Assembly: GCF_001949145.1 (NCBI RefSeq)
Contig: NW_019091362.1
Coordinates: forward strand, 11,193,948-11,257,947
Length of the DNA stretch: 64,000 nt
Origin: Acanthaster planci
Lineage: Eukaryota; Echinodermata; Asteroidea; Valvatida; Acanthasteridae
Direction of reading: 5' to 3'
Under the pieces are notes generated by a model. The model saw only the letters and a program-made list of their open reading frames with translations. It made no database searches and was not told the DNA's origin. The translations under genes were made by a program, and so were the position numbers. Shown here piece by piece: positions 35,801 to 48,300 of this stretch (position 1 is its first letter; each line of letters begins with the position of its first letter).

Positions 35801-38800
35801 ATTGCAAACGAGAGCACAGCCCAAAGACACTTGTCAATAATGCAGATCAGGTTTCTGTTACCGACAAAATTTGAGGATCACTGATGCAGGCTTAAATCTA
35901 AGAGCTCCGATCAGAAAGAATTGAACTACGGTGAATAATTCCTAGTGTCAATCTACAGTTTCAAAACATGGTCTGAATGTGCTTTGTTGACAATGCCTCA
36001 CATTCCCATTTGACGCTTGGCAAATCCTCATCCCTGGCCACCATATAATCTATGCCTGGGTTAACATTTCACAGTGTACACCCATGCAGTCTAACATTTG
36101 CAGGTCCAGTGATGCATCCAATGCATTAGCTTATTGCTCGGTATTCGTAAGCCAACCCCCTGCCCTGGGGATTTCTTTATGAAGAACCTTCCTGAACACC
36201 TCTAAAATTTTTAACAAGGCAAGGGCTATTGTCACATTTTCTGAACTTCAACTTTCCTGGGGTGCTATGCCCAGCGACACGTACACGTTCAAACTTAAAT
36301 GAAATGCACTGTTACCCTTGGTGTTGGGTACTGTCTCAAACTGTATATGCTCTGTACTTTAGGGAGAGTTATACACGTGAATACTCATTTCATAGTTAGA
36401 AGCAGAGTTTATTGTTTAAGATTTTTTCTGGCTACGTAATGTTTAGAATACTTTGTGAATTATTCTTCTGCATTTGTACTGATGGCCAGTTCACCAGCCA
36501 ATGGGTACGCAAAACAATACGACAGTAACGCAGACAGAGAGAAGTCTCTTTTCAATACCCAAACCCCACGGCATTTTCTCCATGAAATGGGGGATTGTTT
36601 CTTGTGGGCTTATTGTTCTGACTGTTTCCCCATGACAATGCCAGTTAAAGAACATAAGACGTCTCCCTCAAATATACCTGTGGGCCACACGCAGAACTTA
36701 ATAAATTTGACATCCATCAGTGCTGGCATACAGAGCAACTGGACTAAAAATTTCTGCTCCCCTGTAAATTCTTTGGGGAAATAATAAAGACTTTATCCCA
36801 TTGTGCTTGCATGGAATGTCCTCCCATAGTTCATGGCAGGTTAGATCAATCAGATTCTGTAACTTCTTCAGTCTCCTACAAATCTAATTCAGTCTCGCTA
36901 TTTATGCACAGTGTATGCCTCTGCTCTGTACAGGCAGTACACACATTTTATCGCGCTTGGACAAAATTGGCCCAATTTAGCAAGGCCTGAGTTCATTCCT
37001 TTCTATGCCACTGTGGGTCAAAGTATGCGTGTCCTTGTTACACGTACCCGCACTTAATATTCCTTTTTTATATAAGGCACTGCACAACTTTTACTTGCGT
37101 AACATTTGAAACGAAGATTTCACTGAGCCTGTACCAAGGCACACTGGACGTAATCACACAACACCACATTAGAGAAGAATTTTGAGACCAACTTAAGGAT
37201 TCCATTCAAATTCCTGAGGCCTCTTCGCTTCAGTCTGAAAAGATGGATGGGGCAAGGTTGAGAGGTCGCCGTGTATTTACATGTGAAACTGGTCACACAG
37301 AAGTAATCTACATTTCAGTCAAGAAAAACACACCAAAGTTAAAGCATTCTTATGAACTGACATTCACTCCTCAGATTATTAAAAAAAAAAAGGAAACACG
37401 GAATAATGTTCTCCTTTTTTGGCAGACTATGCTTGGCAAAATCAAGTTTGAAATCACAGGTACAACATACCTCATTCTAATATTCTACTTTCCCCTTTAG
37501 GGCAAAATACACAAGAGATATTTACAGTAACCATCTCTGGAAGTGCATCACACCCAATATTTTGAGACACCAATATTTATCCCCCAAGCAGAGTGTAAAA
37601 TATTTTTAAACCATCAACTCATTCGGGTCAATAAAAAAAACCCTCTTCGAGCAATTAGATGTACTCAAGGGGATGCCACAGCACACGTCAAGCAACATAA
37701 CACCACTGACATTTCAAAGATGTACGTATGTAATGCCAAGTCGGGGAACCCAGGTCAGAAGGCAGCACAAAATGTCACTGAAACACAGAGAAAAAACAAA
37801 CACTGTGGATTTGGCGTCTGTGCTAAGATTGTAAATTGCAGTAGAAATTACAGGTATTGACAAAAGCAATTTTCAAATTCAGGGGGACAATCAATGTGCT
37901 ATGAAATCAGTGAAGAAAACAAGAACTGTTCAACTTACAGTAACGCTGCCATTGAAAAATAAACATATTCTATTCTTTGCTCTTCCTTCACAAAAGGCAT
38001 GACTGCACTTTTGGCTATGGTGCATCCTCAATCTTATAAAACACTTCAAACTGCCCCCATGGGATTTGTTGGATACAGCCTCAATCCTCCAAAATCTTCC
38101 AGTATTTTTTTTACTATGTTCCATGGAGGGTTTAACCACTGTATAAATCCATGAAAGTCCTCTGGTAATTCCTATCATTACGTTGAGGCAGTGCACATGG
38201 TATCCTGGAGCAGTATGGAAGATTCCTAACGTGATCTTATCCTAAATTTATGCATGGCAGAGCATTATTAACGCAAACTCTCACCAACGACCTTGACACA
38301 ATGCATCCTTCACAATCAGCAACTCAATTTTGCCTTACAGCCTACATCCTCCAAAATTCTCCAAAAACCATCTAAAGGATTTTGGAGGATTCAGGATGCT
38401 TATGGTTAATAATTTCTGCATGTATTTTTAAAAACTGGCTCATATGTGCATGGTGGAAGTTTAAGGAGAATGGATTTTCCACTGAACAATCTCATTTTGG
38501 TTTGTGTTTCCTGTCAATTTTGCAGTGGGTTAATAATAAAATGTGTGCACACCACTCGTGAAAGTGCTTAGCACCATCCCCCCTTCCTTTGAAAATTCTA
38601 ATTAACTGACAGGCAGCATCTATATGACCAAATGAAAGGCCGGCAAAGTTAGCCAAGCCTGCACTACAGTTGGACTCATGTCTGACCAGAGCAAAAAAAC
38701 CAAACCATGGAGGTCGCCGTAACAAATTGGGAGGACATCGTGATGAGCAATACTCAGATATGGGATAGAACAGCTAAATTGAGGAAGTTTCTGCACGTGA

Positions 38801-41800
38801 GGATAGGTTGGGACTGCATTTTTAATGAAGCAATGTTGAGCTGTCTCCAAAGGACTTTGCTATGGATGGAAATTACATGAGATCTGTGGGAAACGTGTGA
38901 AGCCGCTAGCTGACGGCTTCCATAACCATCACAAGAGAGATACACGCAGCATTCATTACCACTCTTCTGTTTCAGATTTTTTACTCTTTTCCTGAAATAC
39001 ACGTACCAGTTCAAACCTTTTTCCTGCTTTCATATCAGCCTAATGGGCCATGATGGATTGGAAACTGCTGGTTTGAAAATTACTCGGAAAAGCTTTTCAC
39101 TTGGATAAATGACCCATGCAATTAATGTAGCCATACATTCAACATCGTAACTCATTACAGCGCAGAACATTCTGGATTAGTGTACGACGCACTGTGCTCA
39201 TTAGCCGAGTCAAAAAATCAAATATCCTTGGCACAGTACATGCAAGCGTACACCTCTCTCATTATGAGACTGCCCAAGGTGGCGCGATACTGCAAACGTC
39301 AGCCTATTGAAGACAAGCGGGACTCAACATAATTTATGAAGCTTCCCTGCATTAAGCTGATGGGCTTGCCACAGCATGCCAGAGGGGTCCAACAAATTCC
39401 ACTGATAAGCTTACTGCTAAAAATGCATGTGGAAAAAGAATTTTGGTGATACAAGCATTAACGTTAGACTCTTGCAAATGAGCAAGATGGAAGTAAATTT
39501 TCAGAAGATAACTGTGGTACTAGCCAAACGAATTTAGTGATTAACATATTGGGCCCTGTGGCGCTTAAAGGGCCAGGGAATGTGGTCTGGAAACCACAAG
39601 TCAAACAGAAAATGCAGACATGAGATGAAGTATTCCTTCTTCACAGCATAATGAACAGAAAATCCAAGTTACAATTATTCAAAGACTGCCGGATTAGGTA
39701 CATTGTGATACATGTGATACAGGTACATGTACAGGAACATGGACATTCATGTGGGAGGCCTCTAAGGATGTGCTTGGTTATTCCTATCTACATGTACATG
39801 TAATTCATTCTGGAGTGCCTCATTTCAATGCAAGTTATGAACTGCAAGTTAACGTGCATTTGACCAGCAACTGCTCTCAGAAGCTGAGGGCAAGCTTTCA
39901 AAATCTTGGGCCAACAGTGGATGTCAGAGAAGGGCCAATGGGGGCATTCCCCCTCAAAAGGTGCCCCCTCCTCCAATTTTTTTGATTTATTTATTTTTTT
40001 TAAATGAGAGGGCAGAAACGCTTTTGGTCCATTTCATTTCCCTTCCCTCAAACAGCACGTGAAAACCCCAAACTGTATAGCCCCATCACTCAGAAAAGCC
40101 ATGAAAAAATTACATGAAGAACTGAACAAATCTTTTGGCCTGCCCCCTCCCCCCCAAAAAAATTGGCTTCTGGATCTGTCACTCTCTTTGGACACTGCTT
40201 ATCTAAAACTACATGCAGCTCTGTGTAGAATGTTATTCTAATAAGATGCTTAGGAGATCACAGGACCTTTCCCTTTTTTTTTCTTTTTAGAAACTGCTTA
40301 CAGATTACCAGCAGTGGCAAGATAAACGGCACTGCGGGCACGTGCAACACTGACTCGTGCAATTGTAACAGCACACATTCTCTGCAGAAAAAGGTTGCAC
40401 CATCGTAGTACATGTACATTTCAAACAATTTCGCGTACGCTTCTAAGAAAAGCCAAGTTTCCTTCCAGATGACTTTCACAGGAATGCATAAATATTTGCT
40501 AATGAGCAAATCGTAAATTGATTAAAATTTTACTACATGGGAGTGCAATTTTTTGCGGGGGTGGGGGGGAATTCAAATGGTTAGAATCCAATCTAAGGGT
40601 TCATATACATGTACGTGCTATACAGCTATCAACACTTCAACAAATTTAAAAACTAAAATGCAACAGGATACATTACAATTTTAACTTGAACAGATGAAGC
40701 ACAGCTTTATTCACAATGTACATGTTACAATGACTTTCCACCTCGTTTGTAGCAGATAAATGGACAAAATTCAACATTTCTGATTTTATGCCGATGAAGA
40801 TTTCCACATTCATGAGCCACAGCACGACGCCAGACAAGGCATTACAGGAGTATCTCCATAGCTTTGTGTACAATATTCGAACATTTATGTTTCACAAGGT
40901 GTGCTTCATCAAGACCTGTATACATGTAAGGGTTATGAGGGTTTACTTCACTGCTGGTGGTCCACAACTATAACTGGCCTGTTACAAGAATACAACTGAA
41001 CAACAGTTGTGAGGTGTGAAGAGTTGCACAAGCCGGCGCCAACCCACTGTTACAACTTTAGAGTGTTCCCAAGACGACATCTTTAATGTTCTGTGCACAT
41101 ATTGTGCTAAATTTTCAATCAATCTACAGTTAGTGGCCCCAGATTAGATTTGGGAACCGATGTTGGCTTATAATCTAATTAGGACCTCCTTGCAGCTGCG
41201 GAACGAAATCGATTCATGCTAGCCAACATCATCATGTTGCACGGACCAGCGGCGCATCATCCTTCCTTTCCCCAAACCCTCTCAAGAACCCACCTCATTT
41301 GTTTTCATATAAGCCTACATGTACCGGTAGGTCCATTTACGTGTATGCCAGTCTTCATCAAACCTGATATAATGCGGAACTTTTTCAGTCTGTAAACCGA
41401 GATCGCAAAAATAGATCGAGAATGCAGCTACTTTTTACATGTACAGTCCATTCCAAACATGGCTGTTTTTCATAATGCAGCACGTCCAAAATTGTAATTG
41501 AGTAACATGGACAGAATTAAATTCCTCGGTAATTTATTCCAGCATGAGCACAGAAGCATCGAGGCCATTCACATCGTTAAATACTCTCAGCACCTCAATA
41601 CTGTACAGTGTTTATTTGTTCTTCCCCAGAGCACTAAAATTAGCATTTGAGGATATAATGGTATGCACCATGTTTTTGGCTGCATGAGAACATACAAAAT
41701 CAATACTAAGGGACTGGTATCCAGCATGTAATGCCATGCTTAGAGCAAAGAAAGAGAGAGCACAGGCCTGGTCGAAAAATATGTTTGTTTCTTGTAACAA

Positions 41801-44800
41801 CACCCCTAAGAGGCAATTACACATTGGAGGAGTTTATACATATGGCATACACGTATGCACTTGGAGCAGGTCAATCAGTGTATGACAGTTCTGCTGTGGC
41901 TGTGTTTGTATTGCACGTACCCATATATTGTATGTACATGAACGTGTTCATGGAAAACGTGTACATCTGTGTACCTGTACTTTTAACTGTCAATACGCAT
42001 AAACATAAATGCCAAATTCTGTGATGGTGCTGTATGTTGTTTCATTATTCTGATTTGTATCAAACCAAAACAATAGCTTCACATCATGAATACCATTAGG
42101 AGAACATGTACTTCATATCTTTTTCTTGTTTCGATCAAAGAACACTTTACCAACTGAAATATGCAATACTGCTATTTATTTCTCCATTTTCTTTGCTATC
42201 AAACTGTTTTAGTCTTCCCATTTCCTACTAAGTCTGTAAATTCTGGACGGCAGAAGAAGCACTTGCCAAACTGTTGACACTACCGCTGTGTATACAAAAA
42301 AATTTAGAAAAAGTGGAAAAGCACAGTAGCAAGATGCGCGTGTTGAAATTGTCCATCTAAAAAGGCAGACACAATTAACTCCTTGAGAAAATGTCATAGG
42401 TTGAGTGCAATTACTGAACATGTGCACACGAACTTATACATATATGCACGTACGTCAGGACAAGTGTCCACTTTTCATTTTACCTTCCACTGTGTTTCCA
42501 CTCGAGGAGGGGCCAGCATGGCTGACATGCACACTAGAGAGATGCGTATCAAAAAAAACGTTGGGGGAAGGCAGCGGGGGGGAGGTCTTCTCTGAAATGG
42601 TTCTTGGGAAGTCCAACCATTTTGGCTAAAAATGCTTTCCAATTCAGTTTCTATTCTTATTAACTTTACAACAACATGACATTGCACAGAATGCTTATTG
42701 ACATACCAGACTTTCTGTGGAAAACAGCATAAAATATAATACCCTAAAGCAGCGATCCTCATGTTTCAGATTTTTTTAGTAGACATGATTCATACATTAA
42801 AGAGACACTGTGGAGATCCTTATCCATTAATTAACCAAAAAGTTGGACTTTTTGCCCCAAACAGGATTCCTCAACAAAGCTTGTCAATGGAAGACCAAAG
42901 CCTGATTTGGAGAATCCAAACTCCCCAATCTTTATACTTCTTCCTTCTGAATGTGTTCAGAGTAAGGCCAACTTCAGCATAGTTGAAATGAGGCACGTTC
43001 TTGCATAACCGTATCAGTCTGTTTCCTAAAGTGGAAGCTCCAGTTGAAAAGCTCCATGCAGCTACACAAGGCACATAATGTGGTTGCACACTGCAGGTTG
43101 TAGGTCTTAAGTTCATGGCCCCCGTTGGCCAACATGCACAGCATATGCTGTACCGTACATGGAAATACTTTTTGGATACATGTATGATCAAAGCATTCTC
43201 AAAGATTTCTGATCTCCACTTATCATACCACTCATGCAATTTAATGTGCACTGAATATGCCTGACTGGACACAAACGGGCTAAAGTAGCTGTATACTGTA
43301 TCTCTTTCTGATGTAAATGTGAGCAATTTTTCATCCAAGACAAAACATTAATGGGAAAAACACTTTCTGGGGCAGTCGGCAGCCTGGAGAATTCACACCC
43401 ACGGACACGGATGGAATCGTCAGGGTAATTCAAGCCTTGGTTCTGACAGGTTATTTTGGGGTGTGCGCCCACAATATAAGTGCAAGCTTTGCAATCTCTT
43501 GAAGACCGATCAATTTTCCATAGATGGAAAGGGTGTCCCGTCTCCCACACATCTACTGGACCATCACTGACTGGCTTCAGGGGATTGGCGTCCAGATATA
43601 CATGTATGTACATCTCTCGTTTAAAGTGACCACTCTACTTGAAGGGCAAGGAATTTTGGCCTCAAAATATTCTCCCATGCAGAACACCTGTCCAAGGGTT
43701 TACCAAGCATTTAAGGTTTGCGAGTCTGTCATCAAGATGTAGGCGTGACATAACCAGCCAATCAAAAAAAGTCAGTTGGGATATGTGCCATAGACGCACG
43801 GTTGCTTGCTCGTTTAGAAGCTTCCCGCATCCCATTATTACCAACCACGAGGAAGGCCCCGGCCCTGCATGCTCTGCTCTGCCTTTGCAAACCGTAATAA
43901 ACACCCCTGCAGCTGCAGCTGTGGACATGTTGAATCGAAAGCCAAGCCTGTGAGCTCAGATCAAATGGCGTTGAGCGACAAGGGCCCAAGACAGGACTGA
44001 GGTGCCGGAGCCGCATTCTATTAATTACAGCCGGCGCATTTCTTCTTTTTGAGGGAACGGAAGTAGAGATCGCAACTCTATCCGTCCACTTTTTTGACAC
44101 GTCGCTTGAAAGGCCATCTCAGGATGTCCAAACTGTGTTGACATTAGCTGCCAAGCCAATAATATGAAAAAAGATGCCTAGTGGCAACCTACAGCACTGT
44201 TCTGTAAAACTGAAACATCAGAATGATTTTTTCAACACCAGTGACAGCTTGAAGTTCACATTAGAGCAAATAGTGTCAAATAACTAACATTTCGTGCAAC
44301 ACACTGAACACTTTGAGCATGGAATGGAAGTGGCATGTGAATTATAATCAACTGCAACTCACGTGTGAAGCATGTCAATAGAATGTCGGGGATTTCATTA
44401 TAAGACCTCTTTACTTAGCACTATGCAAGCAAACTTGGATGGCTTGTCCCATTTACACTCCTGTGTGATACTGACTATGATCCTTTTGCTCCTAATACTT
44501 TTTAAAAATACTTGACAATGCATCAAAGGAACTCAAATCAGATGGAAAATTTGGAAACGACTCGAGGAGGAAATGGATATACATGTACATGTAATCTAGA
44601 CTGACCTCTCAATTCACATCATGAACAACAACCCCACAATAAAGAGGGAACCGTATCAGCCAAGGAAGCAATTAAAGCAACTCACAACCTGATTAAGAGC
44701 TGTAAAGCTGTGTGGAAAGGAATTCACGGAAAAGCGTCATAGCCACGGTGGAGAATGATTGCATGCTAATTAGCACCAAATAAATCACGTCCGACTGGTT

Positions 44801-45283
44801 CACGGAGGGACGGGCAATTTGGTCTGCTGTGTGTGCAGCAGAAGCACACCGCACTTGCATTAATTCCACAGAGAGGGATCACTTGGGTTCATGCATAATG
44901 CACACTGGAAGGGGAGGTTCAGCTTATTCACACACTATGTAAAAAAAATATTGGAGAGAATGTTGACCACCCAACAGCAGCTACATGTATTCCATGTCCA
45001 TGCATGCTGTCACAAACCAGTTTGTAAAAAAAAGGCTTCATCCCTCTTGTCAGTGTTTAAGAATGGATTATCACTGCTTTCAAACAGTAAGAAATCTTTG
45101 ACTACTGGTTGATTCAGGATCTGTTGGAGATGATTATGCTTTTGTTTCACTGGCTGCCTTATCTTTGCCTTAAAAACGAGGCTGGGCAAAAACAAGCACT
45201 CGCAAGAATGCACTTGAGAGACACCCGCCGAGCCGGAAGCAGCCCGCCGAGTGTTAAGGGAGGAAGGGAAGGAAGACGGAGAG

Positions 45284-45320
<37 letters not shown>

Positions 45321-48300
45321 TAGAAAAGGGCATCCATCTTCATGAATACCTCTCTGCACAACGTACTGTTAGCTGAATGCATAAAGCTCACGCTGGCGCA
45401 CCGTTTCCCTGCAAGTTTTATCACTTGGTATTCAGACATGCATTACTGCAGCTGCCTCTGGCGACTTTCTGATTGACTTGAGTCGGTTCTGCTTTCTTTG
45501 GTTTAGAGGGTTGGCAAGGACCATGGTGTACATGTATGTGTGTGGGGGGGGGGAGGGGAAGGGAGGGGAGGTGGGGACTGCTGAGGACCCGGAGTGTATT
45601 TTGTCGTCGTACTGATGTTGTATCAAAGGCATTCTGGTGGACTGAGGTCTGAAATGCACATAAATACAGTTGATTTTGACTGTTTCACTTTAGGCAGCAA
45701 CTACATGAGCATCTATTCAAACTTGCTCATGAGAAATAAATCCTAAATAAAAATAATCATTCAACAAAACCAGTGCTGGTAGAATGGAGTTCTTCAATGG
45801 TCCAGACAAAAGGAAGTCTTTCAAATATTGTATATTATATATAAACGTTACAAAATGTCACAACATTTTGTGTCATCTGTCATCTATTATCATTTGTATT
45901 CATACACTTTCAATGCAATGTATTTATTCCCTATGAATCCATAGGTGGGAGCAGAATACATGTAGTGCGCAAAAAGCTGGCAGTACACTAACCCATGAGG
46001 TGACCTTCATTGAGCCATATATCCATACATGTGCATGTACATGATCTGAGTAGACTAAAGATATATGTACACACTATCTTCGTTCAACTTCAAGCCATAG
46101 CATTCAGCATGTGTACATGGGTGTATGTCTGGTTCCTCAAAATACTAGAAAAAAATTACATGTATCTTGCAGTGAGATTCAAAGGGCTACTAAGTCTGCA
46201 TCACGGGTCAACAAAACGATTTTGCACAATCAAAAGAATGCAAAGTTTTCTTATTTGACACGTTCATTGACTAGTCATCTTCCTATCACTTGATTGCTTT
46301 ACCATTTTCAGTTATTCATTGTGGCATCACATCACGATGAAAAGTGCAGTGTTTTGGTTGCTAGCTTCATTCATGATACCACATTCTCTTGAATACATCA
46401 GAATCAACCAGGTTTGGAAGGATTGGAGGAGGCAGAGCCTAGCAACTATTACTGTACAATGTACATGGAGCTCGATAACCTTTGAAAGCTCAAGTAAAAA
46501 AAAGGGCTCTAGATTTTCTGCACAGTGGAGGATTTTAAAGGATTCAGGAAGGTTCTTGGCAGGACTGACTGGGGTGTTTAAATATAAGGGTTAAAAGATG
46601 GACAACTTTGTCCCCCGATGTGAGCGATTTCTACTTACCCGGTGTGGGAGGAGTTGATCCCCTGGAGTTGGCATTGCGGGCGTTGGCCAGTCCCATGATA
46701 TCGCCCAGGTTGGAGGTGGAGCTCAGCCCGCTGGTCGACCTGCTATGACGGGGGGAAGTTGGGTAACTACTCTTGCTGTTGAGGGGTAAGGTTGCGGCTT
46801 TGTTCGGCAGGTAGTTGATCCTACCAGAGGGGGACTGGGGTAACCGGCTACTTTGTAGAGGGGCCGCAATGAATTGTGTTTTTTTTACGAGTGAAGAGTC
46901 AGTGAGTGCATATTAGAGATGGATGATATCGTTTGTGAAATACATTTTTTGGGGGTGGAAGTTGGAGATTTAGTACACATGATTCATGCATTCATGACCA
47001 AAGTTGGCATTGATGCAATAAACCCAATCATTGAGTGTGTTCGCATACATCAGTTTTGAGAAGTGAGGGGGGGCACCAATGTTTAATGCCGGGCAAAAAT
47101 GAAGAGAATGTGCCAAATTAGGTACCACAACCAAGACAGTACAGCCAGGTTTGAGTGATTTCAATGTCCGTTCAGGTGGTCAGAGATCGGCATTGACAAC
47201 CATCAATTCCAATGGTTCCACCAGGTATGTCCACAACAAAGCCACAAGCCGGTTTGGAATGAGGGTCAGTACACAGTCGTTAATGGTACAAGTGAACATG
47301 GCAAAAAATGATCACATTAAACCAGTTAGAAAAGCCACAAGTAAACCAGTTTGACAGCAGATTTAAGGCACAGGTGGCATGCAAACAGGCAAGAACATAG
47401 AATAGAAGACAGAAAAAGCCCAAAAGAGGTAAGCATTACGTGACAAACCAGATCAGATAAACCAGTAAATTCAGCCAAGTTAGCAAATTGACATAATGCA
47501 AGTTAAATTGGATAAGGGGTGGGGAAGAGAAAGAGAAAAGGCAGGGGAATAGCAAAACAGAATAAAACAGTTAGTGTTGCACCACAATTGTACTTTAAAA
47601 AAGGGGGAAAAATGCAGTGAATTAGATAAAAGTAACAAATTGATAAAATGTGTAATTGGCAAAAGTGAAGAAACTACTACAAGATCATAATTTTCCAAAG
47701 TAAGAGGGCCGTCTTTTAGCTTAAACATGAACACTTGTGGCAGTACGTATTTCTAATTGTCAGAGATAAACGAAAACTACTGCAAGCTACTGAAGTCTCA
47801 GGTGCCTTGAATCAACAAGGAGAGCAGACAGAATGAATGAAAGATGTTTGCATTAAGTTTCTGGAAAACAACTTGATGCAAAACATGACAGAATGCATCA
47901 CTACAGTGCATGCAATGGTATCTGATAATATTGAGTAACCAGCTTTGAAGAAATATTACTGCTTTAAACATGTACACATGTAGAAGCAAGCACACTGCAT
48001 GTGTCCTTTTTATACTGAATCATTTGCAATTTGAAATAAGGTACACGTAACCACCCGTATGAGTGTTATGCCTGACATGTCCACAAGTGTACTTAAATGC
48101 ACACCTGTATACAAGTATGCATAGACTTGTGTGTGAAATGCACATGGATAGCCTGTAATGTACATATGTAAATTAATCTGAAATGTGGCCAGCGAGAACA
48201 GCATTACTGGATTTATGCAGGGGCACGGTGTGAACTCCCAAAAGAGTCAGGCATTCGAAAATTCAAAACTGGGCCATGACACCTTTCAGCTTTATAATTT

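Larger units (their letters stand above)
35797..46638 (-). other. Large CACNB intron in the HOOK region
   Basis: About 10.8 kb. It holds a hairpin segment at 38074-38390, a G/C-run repeat-like stretch at about 39,930-40,175 (gggggcattccccctc; cccctcccccccaaaaaaat), a (GA)n tract at 45,288-45,317, a G-run at 45,541-45,576 and a TTAA-ended segment near 46,400-46,594. I found no convincing alternative exon, although variable HOOK exons could hide here. Confidence 0.5.

Noticed and set aside
46010-46594. Additional alternative CACNB HOOK exons in this region
   Set aside because: Open stretches exist only in the wrong orientation or without phase-compatible splice sites.
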